From: Methanotorris igneus Kol 5
GTDB lineage: Archaea; AGJL01; Methanococci; Methanococcales; Methanococcaceae
Length of the DNA: 64,000 nt
Direction of reading: 5' to 3'
NCBI RefSeq assembly: GCF_000214415.1
Contig: NC_015562.1
Span: 1,178,001-1,242,000, forward strand
Below, one piece after another: positions 7,922-17,716 of this stretch. A program made the translations under genes and the position numbers. Below the pieces are notes generated by a model that was not told the DNA's origin, searched no databases, and saw only the letters and a program-made list of their open reading frames with translations. How positions within the stretch are numbered: position 1 is the first letter of the stretch; every line of letters begins with the position of its first letter.

Positions 7922-9118
7922 ATGCAAGAGATGGAGAAGTATATAGAAGAGGAAAAGAAGTACCATCTCCAAACTTATGGAAGATTACCTGTTGTTTTGG
8001 TTAAAGGAGAAGGAATGTATGTTTATGATGTTAATGGAAAAAAATATGTTGATTTCCTCGCTGGAATTGGAGTTAATAATGTGGGGCATTGTCATCCAAA
8101 AGTCGTTGAGGCAATAAAGAAACAGGCAGAGACACTTATCCACACATCAAACATCTACTACACAATCCCACAAATAGAACTTGCAAAAAAACTTGTTAAT
8201 TTGAGTGGACTAAATAGAGCATTCTTCTGCAACAGCGGGGCCGAGGCAAATGAAGCAGCAATAAAATTGGCAAGAAAATACGCAAAGGAAATTTTAGGCA
8301 AAGATGGTGGAGAAATTATAACGATGGAAAATGCCTTCCATGGAAGAACGATAACAACAATAACTGCAACACCAAAACCAAAATATCAAAAGGGCTATGA
8401 GCCATTAACTCCAGGGTTTAAATATGTCCCATTTAATGACATTGAGGCGTTGAAGGAGAGTATAACAGATAAAACAGTTGCCATAATGCTTGAGCCAGTT
8501 CAAGGAGAGGGAGGAATACACGTCGCAGATAAAGAATACTTAAGAGCTGTTAGAGATTTGTGTGATGATAAAAATTTGGTTTTAATATTTGATGAGGTTC
8601 AATGTGGAATGGGGAGAACTGGGAAAATGTTTGCCTTTGAGCATTATGGTGTTAAGCCAGATATCTTAACTCTTGCAAAAGCATTAGGAGGAGGAGTGCC
8701 AATAGGTGCAATGCTCGCTAAGGAGGAAATAGCAAAAGCAATGGGTTATGGAGACCATGGAACAACCTTTGGAGGAAATCCACTGGCATGTTCTGCTGCA
8801 TTGGCTACAATTGAAGTTATTGAGGGTATTTTGGGGCATGTTGAAGAGATGGGAAAATACTTCATGGATAAATTGGAAACATTAAATAAAAAATATCCAT
8901 TTATAAAAGAGGTTAGAGGTTTAGGATTGATGCTTGGGATGGAATTGGAATTTAACGGAGGAGAAATCGTTAAGAAGATGCTTGAAAAGGGCTATTTAAT
9001 AAATTGTACATCTGATGTTGTTTTGAGATTTTTACCACCTTTAATTGTTGAAAAGGAGCATATAGATGGATTAATTAAGGCGTTAGATGAAGTATTTAGT
9101 GAAATGAATAACAAATAA
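7922..9118 (+). CDS. argD: Acetylornithine aminotransferase
   Basis: 398 residues, PLP-dependent class III aminotransferase of arginine biosynthesis, cytoplasmic. Seen in order: the phosphate-binding CNSGAEANEAAIKLARKY (103-120), D224 in LIFDEVQCGMGRTGK that pairs with the pyridine nitrogen, and the Schiff-base lysine K253 in LAKALGGGVPIGAM. The enzyme may also serve lysine or cysteine-related pathways in methanogens. ATG 7922 is preferred over an in-frame GTG at 7910 because GGTGG sits between them as the ribosome site. Confidence 0.92.
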   Translation: MQEMEKYIEEEKKYHLQTYGRLPVVLVKGEGMYVYDVNGKKYVDFLAGIGVNNVGHCHPKVVEAIKKQAETLIHTSNIYYTIPQIELAKKLVNLSGLNRAFFCNSGAEANEAAIKLARKYAKEILGKDGGEIITMENAFHGRTITTITATPKPKYQKGYEPLTPGFKYVPFNDIEALKESITDKTVAIMLEPVQGEGGIHVADKEYLRAVRDLCDDKNLVLIFDEVQCGMGRTGKMFAFEHYGVKPDILTLAKALGGGVPIGAMLAKEEIAKAMGYGDHGTTFGGNPLACSAALATIEVIEGILGHVEEMGKYFMDKLETLNKKYPFIKEVRGLGLMLGMELEFNGGEIVKKMLEKGYLINCTSDVVLRFLPPLIVEKEHIDGLIKALDEVFSEMNNK

Positions 9119-9157
9119 GGAAAATTTTAGTTGAATTTTTATTTTTTGGTGGAGAAG

Positions 9158-9904
9158 ATGATTAGAGAAAAGAGAAAAGTGGAGGTTATTGGGCTCGAAC
9201 TACCAATTTTTAAAGGAAATGAACATGTAAATTTGGCAGAGTTGATTGCCCAATACCCATTGGAAGATGGAGATGTTATTGTTATTGCTGAAACACTAAT
9301 ATCAAAAGTTGAAGGCAATATTTTAAAGAAAGAGGATATAAAACCATCAAAAGAGGCAATAGAACTTGCTAAAAAACTTGGAAAAGAACCAGAAGTTATG
9401 CATGTTATTTTAGATGAGGCGAAGGAGATTGTGAAAATTGGGAAGAACTTTATAATAACCGAGACAAAGCATGGTTTTGTTTGTGCCAATAGTGGAGTAG
9501 ATGAGAGTAATGTGGATGGCATAAAACCACTTCCAAAAAACCCAGACGAAAGTGCTGAAAAAATAAGGAAGGAAATTGAAAAAATAACTAAAAAGAAAGT
9601 TGGGGTTATAATATCTGATAGTGTTGGAAGGCCCTTTAGAAAAGGAGCAGTAGGAGTAGCGATTGGAGTTAGTGGAATTTTGGCATTATGGGACAGGAAG
9701 GGAGAGAAGGATTTATTTGGGAGGGAGTTGAGGACAACAGAAGTGGCTATTGCTGATGAATTGGCGAGTATGGCTAATGTTGTTATGGGAGAAGCAAATG
9801 AAGGTATCCCAGTTGTTATTATTAGAAATGCACCAGTTCCTTTTGGGAATGGGAAAGGGAAGGATTTAATTAGAAAGAAGGAAGAGGATGTTTTTAGAAA
9901 TTAA
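9158..9904 (+). CDS. cofE: Coenzyme F420:L-glutamate ligase
   Basis: 248 residues. It adds L-glutamate residues to F420-0 with GTP, making the F420 used by the Frc hydrogenase, FdhB and Fno in this window. Diagnostic segments are DGDVIVIAETLISKVEG, CANSGVDESNVDG, ISDSVGRPFRKGAVGVAIGVSGI and DELASMANVVMGEANEGIPVVIIR. ATG 9158 has GGTGGAG four bases upstream; an upstream in-frame ATG at 9131 lacks one. It follows argD by 39 bases. Confidence 0.95.
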   Translation: MIREKRKVEVIGLELPIFKGNEHVNLAELIAQYPLEDGDVIVIAETLISKVEGNILKKEDIKPSKEAIELAKKLGKEPEVMHVILDEAKEIVKIGKNFIITETKHGFVCANSGVDESNVDGIKPLPKNPDESAEKIRKEIEKITKKKVGVIISDSVGRPFRKGAVGVAIGVSGILALWDRKGEKDLFGRELRTTEVAIADELASMANVVMGEANEGIPVVIIRNAPVPFGNGKGKDLIRKKEEDVFRN

Positions 9905-9915
9905 AGGTGGCAATT

Positions 9916-10944
9916 ATGCAAAAATTTAAATTTTATGATAGAGAAAAAGAACTGAATTATTTAAAAACTTATTGCCAATTACTTCCGAACTCTATTTTAT
10001 TTGTCTATGGCCCTAAATCTTCAGGAAAATCAACAGTAATGAAAAAAGTTATTAAAGATTTAGAAAATAGAGGAGATTTAGTTTTCTTTTACTATAACCT
10101 TAGAGAGTATGCAACACCAACCAAAGAAGAATTTTTAAATATCTTCTTTGAAAAAGGGGATAAAAAATACATTCAAAATTCGTTGGTAATTGATATTAAG
10201 GTATTCAAATTTGGAATTGAAGAAAATTTTGATTTTAACAATGTTAGCTTAAACGATGTTTTTAGAAGGATTAAAGAAGATATAAATACAGTTGTTAAAG
10301 AAAAAAAGATACCAATCTTAATAATAGACGAATTGCAAAAGTTAAAAAACATTTATTTCAATGGTGGAAAGTCCTTATTAAATGAATTATTTAATTTATT
10401 TGTATCTTTAACAAAAATGGAACATCTATGTCATGTTATATGTTTAACATCGGACAGTTTGTTTATTAATGAGATTTATACTAACTCTTCATTGGCAGAA
10501 ACGTCAGAGTATTATCTAATTGATTGGCTAAAGAAGGAGGATATTAAAAGAATATTAAAAGAAGAAGGATTTAATGAAAAGGAGGTAAATTTTGCAGTTA
10601 ATTATGTTTCTCTACCTTATGAAATTACCCAACTAATAAACAATAGAAAATTGGGCGTATCAGTTGAAGACACAATAAGAAATTGGATAAATGTTGAAAG
10701 AGACCGATTGAAGTATCTAATAGACACATCAGATATTGAAGAAGAAAGAATATTAAATGCATTAAAAAAATTCAAAGATAAAATAAAAATTTCTTATGTA
10801 AAAGACGTTAAAAAAGAAGAGTTTTCAGTATTTAAGTATTTGATTGAGAATGAGATTTTGTTTTATGATGTTGTTAATGGAATAATAAAGCCACATTCTT
10901 TAAAAAAGATTTATGCTATTAGACGTATTTTGGAAGAGCGATGA
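9916..10944 (+). CDS. Archaeal-type P-loop ATPase, unknown role
   Basis: 342 residues. Walker A is GPKSSGKST (32-40), Walker B is ILIIDELQ (134-141), and a DREKEL motif near the N-terminus is typical of the archaeal ATPase (STAND-related) families abundant in Methanococcales. The C-terminal part is a winged-helix-like region ending in KPHSLKKIYAIRRILEER. ATG 9916 follows AAAGGTGG. It lies 11 bases after cofE, so co-transcription is likely, but a functional link is not evident. Its substrate is not known. Confidence 0.75.
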   Translation: MQKFKFYDREKELNYLKTYCQLLPNSILFVYGPKSSGKSTVMKKVIKDLENRGDLVFFYYNLREYATPTKEEFLNIFFEKGDKKYIQNSLVIDIKVFKFGIEENFDFNNVSLNDVFRRIKEDINTVVKEKKIPILIIDELQKLKNIYFNGGKSLLNELFNLFVSLTKMEHLCHVICLTSDSLFINEIYTNSSLAETSEYYLIDWLKKEDIKRILKEEGFNEKEVNFAVNYVSLPYEITQLINNRKLGVSVEDTIRNWINVERDRLKYLIDTSDIEEERILNALKKFKDKIKISYVKDVKKEEFSVFKYLIENEILFYDVVNGIIKPHSLKKIYAIRRILEER

Positions 10945-10989
10945 ATAATAATAAATTTTGAGAATATAATGTAAAAAGGTGTGAGAAAT

Positions 10990-11062
10990 TACCGCAGTTA
11001 TGTTCCAAATTATACGGCAAAACTTTTAGTTTTGCCAAATATTTCTAACGTACACGACTATA
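10990..11062. repeat. Partial palindromic element with GGCAAAAC hairpin
   Basis: Hairpin GGCAAAAC (11016-11023) / GTTTTGCC (11029-11036) is followed by the right-end sequence CGTACACGACTATA at 11049-11062, 13 of 14 bases matching the end at 13627. I found no matching left end nearby. ACCGCAGTTATG at about 10991 recalls ATAACCGCAGTA at 49224, in reverse orientation. It lies directly upstream of the protease gene. Confidence 0.6.
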
Positions 11063-11110
11063 ATTTTTGTTGAAATTACTCTTTAATTATAGCAGATGGG
11101 GGAGGTGGGC

Positions 11111-12688
11111 ATGAAATATATGGCATTTCTGCTGTTTTTATTTGTCTTACTCCCACAAACATTTGGAGTTAATATGACCGTTGATTTGGGAGATTATGCT
11201 TATTTAAAAGTAGTTTCTGATAAGAATATTAGTTCTTACTTAGAGAAAAACTTAAAGGATTATGAAAATATCCATTCAAGATTTGAGGATGGAAAATACA
11301 GAACATTTATAAGAATTAATTGGAATAGGAAGGAGTTTATTTACAACATCTCCTCTATTAAAAAACTTGGAAATTTTTCCTACAAAATTGAAAGTGATGC
11401 TTATTTGTCTGTTGTTGAATCAAAAGTAAATAACAATACATTAATTGTTAAAGTTGAGCCAAATTATAAAATAATCCTCTTAGGTCTTTGTTTGTTTATT
11501 GTGATTCCATTAATTAGTGGTTTGTTGGTAGTTGGTTATATAAGAAAACTAACGAAAAATCTTCCCTCATCAATAAGGGAAAGAGCGGAGTTAAATAAAA
11601 AGATTAGCATTTTTACAATATTGCACATGCTTTTATGTTCCGCACTTTTTATTCTTGCGCTGTTTATTTGTGATTTGCCAGCGTTAGTGGTTTATCTTCT
11701 TAATTGGGGAGATTTTGGAAGTGCAATGACAATTATAATTGGGATATGCGCAATAATGGTATTCTTTCCTACGATATTTGGGGTTAAGTATCTTCTAAAA
11801 ATCCACGATGTAAAGAATAGAAGAGGAGCATCCTTGGAAGTTGTTGGGGTTTTGATATTGCCAATGGTTGTTGGATTTTTTGTTATATTCCAACTACCTT
11901 CATATTTACCAGATGAGTTCTATAATGCTTTAGAAAGCCTTCCAATACCAATGAGGATTGTATTTTGGATGGTTGTTGGATTTATTGCCTTTTACATTCC
12001 TGGAAGGTTAGTAGGGAATATTATAATGAAAAAGAAAGATAAAAGTGAATTATATTATGAAAAAATTTCAAAACTTGTGGATGAATTAATAGAAAAACTA
12101 AATGCAAAGAAATTTAAGGAAATTAAAATCATTGAAGGTGATATGGCAAACTCCATGGTTGTTGGACTTCTTAATGAAAAACTAATTTTAACTACAAAAT
12201 TAATCGATATCCTTAATGAGGATGAATTAAAGACAATCCTTGCACATGAGATAGCACATAAAAAGAAAAAGCATATAAAAATTGGATTGTTTTTGTGGCT
12301 TATTTTAGGAGTTTTTATATTTAGCAGTATAGACTACATCTTTGATGTAATTAAAAATGCTTTTGGAGATTATTGGATGGTTGGGATTTCAATATTTACA
12401 ATTGGTTATTTTTTACTATTTGCTATTGATATGTATTTGAGTAGAAAGAGGGAGAATGAAGCAGACATCATTGCATCACAAATAACGAGCCCAAAAACAT
12501 ATATCAAAGCACTTGCAAAACTTCATTATGCAAACTACATGCCAGAGAAAGGATTTTTAAACATCCTCTCAACACATCCTTCCATGCTAAAAAGGGCTGA
12601 ATTTGTTGGGGAAAAATTTGGAATACCAAAAGAAGAAATTAAAAAAATTATTGATGAAGCATATAATGAAATTGAAAAGGTGAGTTAA
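11111..12688 (+). CDS. Membrane-bound M48 (HtpX-type) metalloprotease
   Basis: 525 residues. A signal peptide (MKYMAFLLFLFVLLPQTFG) leads into a ~100-residue outside domain; several membrane segments follow from about residue 115 to 310. The zinc site is HEIAH (379-383) with a downstream glutamate in RENEADIIA. The layout is that of M48 integral membrane proteases that act in envelope protein quality control; the extra N-terminal domain is not in HtpX. ATG 11111 with GGAGGTG at 11101 is chosen over ATG 11096. The stop overlaps the start of cbiL. Confidence 0.88.
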   Translation: MKYMAFLLFLFVLLPQTFGVNMTVDLGDYAYLKVVSDKNISSYLEKNLKDYENIHSRFEDGKYRTFIRINWNRKEFIYNISSIKKLGNFSYKIESDAYLSVVESKVNNNTLIVKVEPNYKIILLGLCLFIVIPLISGLLVVGYIRKLTKNLPSSIRERAELNKKISIFTILHMLLCSALFILALFICDLPALVVYLLNWGDFGSAMTIIIGICAIMVFFPTIFGVKYLLKIHDVKNRRGASLEVVGVLILPMVVGFFVIFQLPSYLPDEFYNALESLPIPMRIVFWMVVGFIAFYIPGRLVGNIIMKKKDKSELYYEKISKLVDELIEKLNAKKFKEIKIIEGDMANSMVVGLLNEKLILTTKLIDILNEDELKTILAHEIAHKKKKHIKIGLFLWLILGVFIFSSIDYIFDVIKNAFGDYWMVGISIFTIGYFLLFAIDMYLSRKRENEADIIASQITSPKTYIKALAKLHYANYMPEKGFLNILSTHPSMLKRAEFVGEKFGIPKEEIKKIIDEAYNEIEKVS

Positions 12689-13371
12689 TGGTAAAAAAGG
12701 TATATGGTATAGGAGTTGGGGTTGGAGATAAGGAATTATTAACCTTAAAGGCAATGAATGTTTTGGAGAAAGTAAATACTGTCTTTGTCCCAATATCAAA
12801 GGAAGGAAAAAAATCCATTGCATTGGAGATTGTGAAGGATTATATAAATGGTAAAAAAATAATTGAGTTGCTTTTCCCAATGACAAAAGACAAAGAAATA
12901 TTAAAAAAATACTGGAATGAGGCGACAGAGAAAATAATGAATGAGGATGGAGAAGTTGCAGTCCTTACTTTGGGAGATCCGACATTGTACAGCACATTTT
13001 CCTATGTTTGGAATCTTTTAAAGGACAATGGTGTAGAAGTTGAGATAATAAATGGCATCTCTTCCCCATTTGCTGCTGCAGGGAGGTTGAATATTCCTTT
13101 GGTTGAAGGTGACGAAAAACTCTGCATTCTTCCGCAGGGAAAGGACTTGGAGAGGTATTTGGATGAGTTTGATACGATTGTTGTAATGAAAACAACAAAT
13201 TTAGAGGAGAAACTAAAAGAACTTAACGACAAAAAGGACAAATATCTTATTGGAATTGTTAAAAAAGCAACATTTGAAGATGAAAAAATTGCATTTGGGA
13301 AGATAGATGAGATTGATTTTGATGAGTTTAGGGATTATTTGTCAATTGCAATAATAAAGAAGGTTAAATGA
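12688..13371 (+). CDS. cbiL: Cobalt-precorrin-2 C20-methyltransferase
   Basis: 227 residues, tetrapyrrole methylase fold. It methylates C20 of cobalt-factor II using SAM in anaerobic cobamide synthesis. Evidence: VYGIGVGVGDKELLTLKAMNVL at the N-terminus (the GxGxGD type of CbiL), SAM-binding LTLGDPTLYSTFSYV, and GISSPFAAAGRLNIPL. Cobamide is needed by the Mtr complex whose genes start at the right edge. The ATG overlaps the protease stop as TAATG, suggesting translational coupling. Confidence 0.88.
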   Translation: MVKKVYGIGVGVGDKELLTLKAMNVLEKVNTVFVPISKEGKKSIALEIVKDYINGKKIIELLFPMTKDKEILKKYWNEATEKIMNEDGEVAVLTLGDPTLYSTFSYVWNLLKDNGVEVEIINGISSPFAAAGRLNIPLVEGDEKLCILPQGKDLERYLDEFDTIVVMKTTNLEEKLKELNDKKDKYLIGIVKKATFEDEKIAFGKIDEIDFDEFRDYLSIAIIKKVK

Positions 13372-13422
13372 ATTTCAAATTTATAAATTAAATATTTTGG
13401 TAATTCTCAATCAAAACTAAAA

Positions 13423-13640
13423 TATAGTTGTGTGCGTTAGAGATATTTGGCAAAACCCTTTTGGGTTTTGCCGTATAATTTGGAGATATACTATTAGTAA
13501 ATTTTTAAGGATTGCATAACCATTTTAAATTTTAATGTATGGATAATAATTATTTAGAAATTCATTAACATATAAATAAGTTTAAAAATTAATGGCAAAA
13601 CCTTTAGGTTTTGCCGTAATATATTTCGCACACGACTATA
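13423..13640. repeat. Complete palindromic element C (218 bp)
   Basis: Left end TATAGTTGTGTGCG (13423-13436) and right end CGCACACGACTATA (13627-13640) are inverted repeats matching at 13 of 14 bases. Inside are two hairpins, GGCAAAACCC-TTTT-GGGTTTTGCC (from 13452) and GGCAAAACC-TTTA-GGTTTTGCC (from 13593). The core includes TTAGAAATTCATTAACATATAAATAAG, cut here into two parts: TTAGAAATTCATTA and ACATATAAATAAG. The same core occurs in the element at 54823-55091. No coding frame. Confidence 0.85.
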
Positions 13641-13690
13641 AATAACAAACAATTAAAATAACTTAAGTAATAATCACAAACAGTGAAAGC

Positions 13691-13855
13691 ATGAGGATAT
13701 TGGATAGGTGTGTAGGTTGTGGAGAATGTGTTCCATTTTGTCCATTTGAAGCAATAAAAACCTATGGAAAAGCAATAATAGACAAAGAAAAATGCACAAA
13801 CTGCGGAATTTGCATTAAATATTGCCCAATAAGTGCTATTGAAGAAGACAATTAA
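13691..13855 (+). CDS. Small 2[4Fe-4S] ferredoxin
   Basis: 54 residues. Two complete cluster motifs are seen: CVGCGECVPFCP (7-18) and CTNCGICIKYCP (35-46), with the usual two-fold repeat (FEAIKTYGKAIIDKEK between them). It would carry low-potential electrons in the cytoplasm, for example between hydrogenases and formylmethanofuran dehydrogenase; the partner is not shown by context. ATG 13691 is preceded by GTGAAAG. It stands alone between a palindromic element and purO. Confidence 0.93.
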   Translation: MRILDRCVGCGECVPFCPFEAIKTYGKAIIDKEKCTNCGICIKYCPISAIEEDN

Positions 13856-13904
13856 TTATTATTTTTTTAGTTTGTTATTTTTCAAAAATTAAATAGGTGA
13901 TTTA

Positions 13905-14513
13905 ATGTATATTGGAAGATTTTTGGTTGTTGGGAAAACCAAAGAAGGAAAGCCATTTGTATGCTACAGAGTCTCAAGCAGAAGTTTTCCAAATAGGGTA
14001 GCGAAGATTATTGATGAAAACACCGTTGCAATAATTCCAAAAGATCCAAATGAGGTCTTTAAAAACCCCTACATTGCCTACAATTGCATAAAAATTGTAA
14101 ATAACACTGTTGTGGCAACTAATGGTTCTCACACTGATTTTATTGCTGAAAAATTGGCATTCAATTATCCAAAAAGAGATGCATTAATCTATCCATTGGC
14201 AACTTTGGATTATGAAAAAGATGCATACAATACTCCAAGAATAGCGGCTATTTTGGATAGAGAAGAGTGCTATATGGGATATGTTAGAGATGACGAATTG
14301 AGAGTTAAAAAAGTTGAACTTAAAGAAGGAAAAGGATATTATTTAAGTACCTACGAGTGCTGTGCAATCTCAGAAGAGCAAGTTATAGACATAGAGGGAG
14401 AAACGCCAGAAGAAATTTGTGAATATATCTTAAACTACAAAGAATTTGAACATCCAGTAACTTGTGCAACTGCTGTTATTGATAAGGATAAAATAAAGAT
14501 AGCTATCTTATAA
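13905..14513 (+). CDS. purO: IMP cyclohydrolase, archaeal type
   Basis: 202 residues. It closes FAICAR to IMP, the last step of purine synthesis, and replaces the bacterial PurH domain in archaea. Diagnostic segments are [12 protein letters not shown] at the start, [23 protein letters not shown], and TPRIAAIL in the middle. The length is normal for PurO. ATG 13905 follows AGGTGA. Confidence 0.95.
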   Translation: MYIGRFLVVGKTKEGKPFVCYRVSSRSFPNRVAKIIDENTVAIIPKDPNEVFKNPYIAYNCIKIVNNTVVATNGSHTDFIAEKLAFNYPKRDALIYPLATLDYEKDAYNTPRIAAILDREECYMGYVRDDELRVKKVELKEGKGYYLSTYECCAISEEQVIDIEGETPEEICEYILNYKEFEHPVTCATAVIDKDKIKIAIL

Positions 14514-14574
14514 AATAAAAAAATAAAAATATAAAAATCATTATAAATAAAAAATATTATAATAGTAAATCTTT

Positions 14575-15645
14575 TCACAAAAATCTTCTCTTCAACTCAA
14601 TCGCATCGTAAGGGCACATCTCATGACAACAGTAACAATTTATGCATTTTTTTCTGTCTATTTTTAGATTTTTTATTGCATTAACTGGGCAAACCTTTTC
14701 ACAAATCCTGCATTTTATGCATCTGCTTTTGTTTATTTTAGGTTTTAGAGTCATAAGGTGGAATATTATCCTTACTATTTGGGGAGGCAAAAATGAATTC
14801 AAATAAACCGTATCTGGTTTTTTAAATTTAAGAGGTTTTATTTCGTTGAGGGATTTTTTCTCGTTTTTATCCGCATCTATTATCTCAAAATCAACTTTAA
14901 GCAATTTATTTGTTAAAATATCATCCATTTTATAACCAATATAATAAGATGCGAATAAATCAACAGCAACTGGATTTTTTGAGCCTATAACTATCTTTGA
15001 ATGCTTTGGCTTCCCATTACTCGGTCCATTTCCTTCCATTCCCCAAATTCCGTCCATGATGGTTATTATTTCCTTATCTTTGGTTATAAACCTATAAAGT
15101 TCAACCAACAACCTTGCAAAATCATCTTCCTTTGGAAAATGTCCATGGAGCTTTGGCTTTAAACCTCCAGGAATACAACCATATAAATTCTTAACTGCCC
15201 CAGTAAATTTCATCAAAACGTGTGTTTTTAGTTTTGGGAGGTTTATTATCAAATCACTCTCAACAACGGTTTTTGGAATTGGGATTTCTCTATCGAGAAT
15301 TTTTGTTTTTATATGTTCATCCTTCTCAAATGCAATATATTTTATGTCATATTTTCTGCAGATATCCTCAATTCCAGAGACACTAAAGGATTTTCTCGTT
15401 GAGTATCCAGAGGATTCTCCAACAATAATCTTCCCATTGAAGTTATCCTGCAAATATTTTATAACCCACTCTAAGAACTTTGGATGGGTTGTAACTGCTC
15501 TCTCTGGTGGATATGGGCCAAGGATGTTGGGCTTTATGAGTATTTTATCAAATTTCTCAAAATTGCATGATTCAAATGTTAAATCCAAAATGTTATTATC
15601 TAATGAATCGTAATCCTCCCTTATTGAATAAAACACTTTCTCCAT
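14575..15645 (-). CDS. DUF362 iron-sulfur protein
   Basis: 356 residues. The first ~290 form the DUF362 domain (ILIKPNILGPYPPERAVTTHP, DLIINLPKLKTHVLMKFTGAVKN, KNPVAVDLFASYY). The C-terminus has two [4Fe-4S] motifs, CIKCRICEKVCPVNAI and CINCYCCHEMCPYDAI. The family is common in anaerobes and has no established reaction; a redox role is inferred from the clusters. It is divergent from tatD, 75 bases apart. Confidence 0.88.
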   Translation of the reverse strand: MEKVFYSIREDYDSLDNNILDLTFESCNFEKFDKILIKPNILGPYPPERAVTTHPKFLEWVIKYLQDNFNGKIIVGESSGYSTRKSFSVSGIEDICRKYDIKYIAFEKDEHIKTKILDREIPIPKTVVESDLIINLPKLKTHVLMKFTGAVKNLYGCIPGGLKPKLHGHFPKEDDFARLLVELYRFITKDKEIITIMDGIWGMEGNGPSNGKPKHSKIVIGSKNPVAVDLFASYYIGYKMDDILTNKLLKVDFEIIDADKNEKKSLNEIKPLKFKKPDTVYLNSFLPPQIVRIIFHLMTLKPKINKSRCIKCRICEKVCPVNAIKNLKIDRKKCINCYCCHEMCPYDAIELKRRFL

Positions 15646-15720
15646 AATATCTCCTCAAAATAAATCATAACATAAAGATATAATAAAAGTAACTCCGATA
15701 TCATATTTAAAGGTGATTTC

Positions 15721-16461
15721 ATGCGTTATATTGATGCTCATTGCCATATTGAGGATAAGGCATTTAACAAAAATAGAGATGAGATAGTAAAAAATGCAAA
15801 AGAGAACGGCGTAGAGATTGTTACAAGTGGTGCAAGTTTAGGAGGATGTAGGAGAGCATTAGAATGCAAGAAAAAATATAACATCTACATTACCTTAGGT
15901 TTTCATCCAAGCAATGTTAGGAGTGATGATAAAGTCGTTGATGAGGCCTATAAATTAATAGAGGAAAATGAAAAAGAGATATTGGCGGTTGGAGAAATAG
16001 GGTTGGATATAAGAGTTGAAAATAAAGAAAAACAAGAAGAAAGGTTTAGAAGATTTATAAATTTGGCGGAAGAGTTGAATAAACCAATAGTTATCCATGC
16101 AAAGGGTATGGAGAGGGAATGTTTTGATATCGTAAATAATAAGGTTATTTCCATGTATCACTGCTATAGCGGAGATTTGGACTTGGCAAAAGAAATCATA
16201 AATAATGGGCACTACATTTCCATCTCAACGTTAATCTGCTTTTCAGAGCATCACCAAAATTTAGTAAAAAACCTAAATTTGGAGAATATCGTTGTTGAGA
16301 CAGACAGCCCATATTTATCCCCAATAAAAGGAGAAAAAAATGAACCAAAAAATGTTATAAAAGTTATAGATAAAATTTGGGAACTTAAAAAAGATGAGTA
16401 TTCAAAAGAAGAAATTATAAAAATAATCTATGAAAATACAAAGAGATTATATGGAATTTAA
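15721..16461 (+). CDS. TatD-family metal-dependent hydrolase
   Basis: 246 residues. TIM-barrel amidohydrolase with metal ligands in DAHCH (5-9), the VGEIGLD segment, PIVIHAKG, MYHCYSGDL and VVETDSPYLSP near the C-terminus, all in the TatD order. Members act as DNases or quality-control exonucleases; the archaeal substrate is unproven. ATG 15721 follows AAGGTGA. Confidence 0.9.
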   Translation: MRYIDAHCHIEDKAFNKNRDEIVKNAKENGVEIVTSGASLGGCRRALECKKKYNIYITLGFHPSNVRSDDKVVDEAYKLIEENEKEILAVGEIGLDIRVENKEKQEERFRRFINLAEELNKPIVIHAKGMERECFDIVNNKVISMYHCYSGDLDLAKEIINNGHYISISTLICFSEHHQNLVKNLNLENIVVETDSPYLSPIKGEKNEPKNVIKVIDKIWELKKDEYSKEEIIKIIYENTKRLYGI

Positions 16462-16564
16462 TTTATTTGGTTTTTTATTTTGGTTTTTCTATTACTTATT
16501 TGCTTAATATTTTGCCCAAAATGTGTCTATACTCTAAACTCTAAAAAATAAATTTATAATGTCT

Positions 16565-17704
16565 TTATTCAAAATCAAACAATGGTGGTGTTTTGTCATC
16601 GACTCCTGGTATATAGCCAAAGGTGTCTCTGAATTTTAGTTGCATTCTGTGGTAGATGTATGCGAGTGGTATGTCCATTGGGCAAACATCCTCACATTGT
16701 CCACAGTTTATACAACTTTGGGAGACGTGAGATAATCTAATACCTTGGAACATTAGTGGGTTTGGTGGGATTTTGCCTTTCTCATCAACATAATCTTTCT
16801 CTAACTTACATTCAATACAGAAACAGATTGGACATGCGTCTCTACATCCATAGCATTTAATGCATCTGTTCCAATACTTTTGCCATTCTTTAATGCTTGG
16901 GTAATTCTCTTCAAGATGTTTCTTTTGGAAATTTTTAGCGAGTTTGATCATACTATTCTCTATCTTTGCCCTAATCTCAATGCCTTTCTCAGATGGTTTT
17001 TTAGTTTTTATATAACCCTCTTTTTCAGCGTTTTCAATGAGTTCTCTTCCTTTCTCTGAACAAATCTCAACGAACGTCCATCCTGGCTCTGCTCCCCAAT
17101 TCCCACATGCCAAATCCGCATTTCTCGGAATTTTTAATTCACATCTCTGACAATTCCTCCTCCTTCCGAAACTCTTCACCTCCAACTCATGAATTTTTAC
17201 TGCCTTATGTTCCCCATTCTTCAACTTGATAATAAACTTCCCTTTATCAATTTCCTCCTTCACAACATCTTTTGGATCAACCTTATAAAACAACTCTATC
17301 ATCCTCATTGCCGTAATTGGACTTATAGTCCCCCCACAGTTTAGGCCAATCATATAAACATTATCTAAGTTAATTTGGTTTAACTTTGCTAATTCCCTTA
17401 TCGCCATTGCATCACACGGTTTAACGGAAACTGCAATCCTCTTATCTGCCAAATAATTTTTTACCAACTTCCCAAAATTCGTTGGAGCACAGTGCAGAGA
17501 ACCGGCAGTTTCAATTAGTTCCTCTGAATCTGTTATGAACGCTGGGATTCCATCGTAAATATCCTCTCCTTTCTTTAATGCTAAGATGCCATCAACAAGT
17601 TTTTTATCCAAAAGATATTTGAACAATGCTGTAACTGCCCCACCACATTCCGCCTTTTTTAAAATTTCTTCATCAGTTGCCTGAACTAACACATATTTAT
17701 CCAT
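16565..17704 (-). CDS. fdhB: F420-dependent formate dehydrogenase, beta subunit
   Basis: 379 residues. FdhB-type flavoprotein passing electrons between formate and F420. It has the FrhB/FdhB domain (ATDEEILKKAECGGAVTALFKYLL, SLHCAPTNFG, VSVKPCDAMAIRELAK), then two C-terminal [4Fe-4S] motifs, CIKCYGCRDACPIC and CINCGQCEDVCP. I start it at ATG 17704 with GGTGGT upstream. Thirteen further in-frame residues upstream would be encoded by the palindromic element at 17717-17840. It is the last gene of a minus-strand run that begins at vhcD. Confidence 0.9.
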   Translation of the reverse strand: MDKYVLVQATDEEILKKAECGGAVTALFKYLLDKKLVDGILALKKGEDIYDGIPAFITDSEELIETAGSLHCAPTNFGKLVKNYLADKRIAVSVKPCDAMAIRELAKLNQINLDNVYMIGLNCGGTISPITAMRMIELFYKVDPKDVVKEEIDKGKFIIKLKNGEHKAVKIHELEVKSFGRRRNCQRCELKIPRNADLACGNWGAEPGWTFVEICSEKGRELIENAEKEGYIKTKKPSEKGIEIRAKIENSMIKLAKNFQKKHLEENYPSIKEWQKYWNRCIKCYGCRDACPICFCIECKLEKDYVDEKGKIPPNPLMFQGIRLSHVSQSCINCGQCEDVCPMDIPLAYIYHRMQLKFRDTFGYIPGVDDKTPPLFDFE

Positions 17705-17716
17705 GATACCACCTTT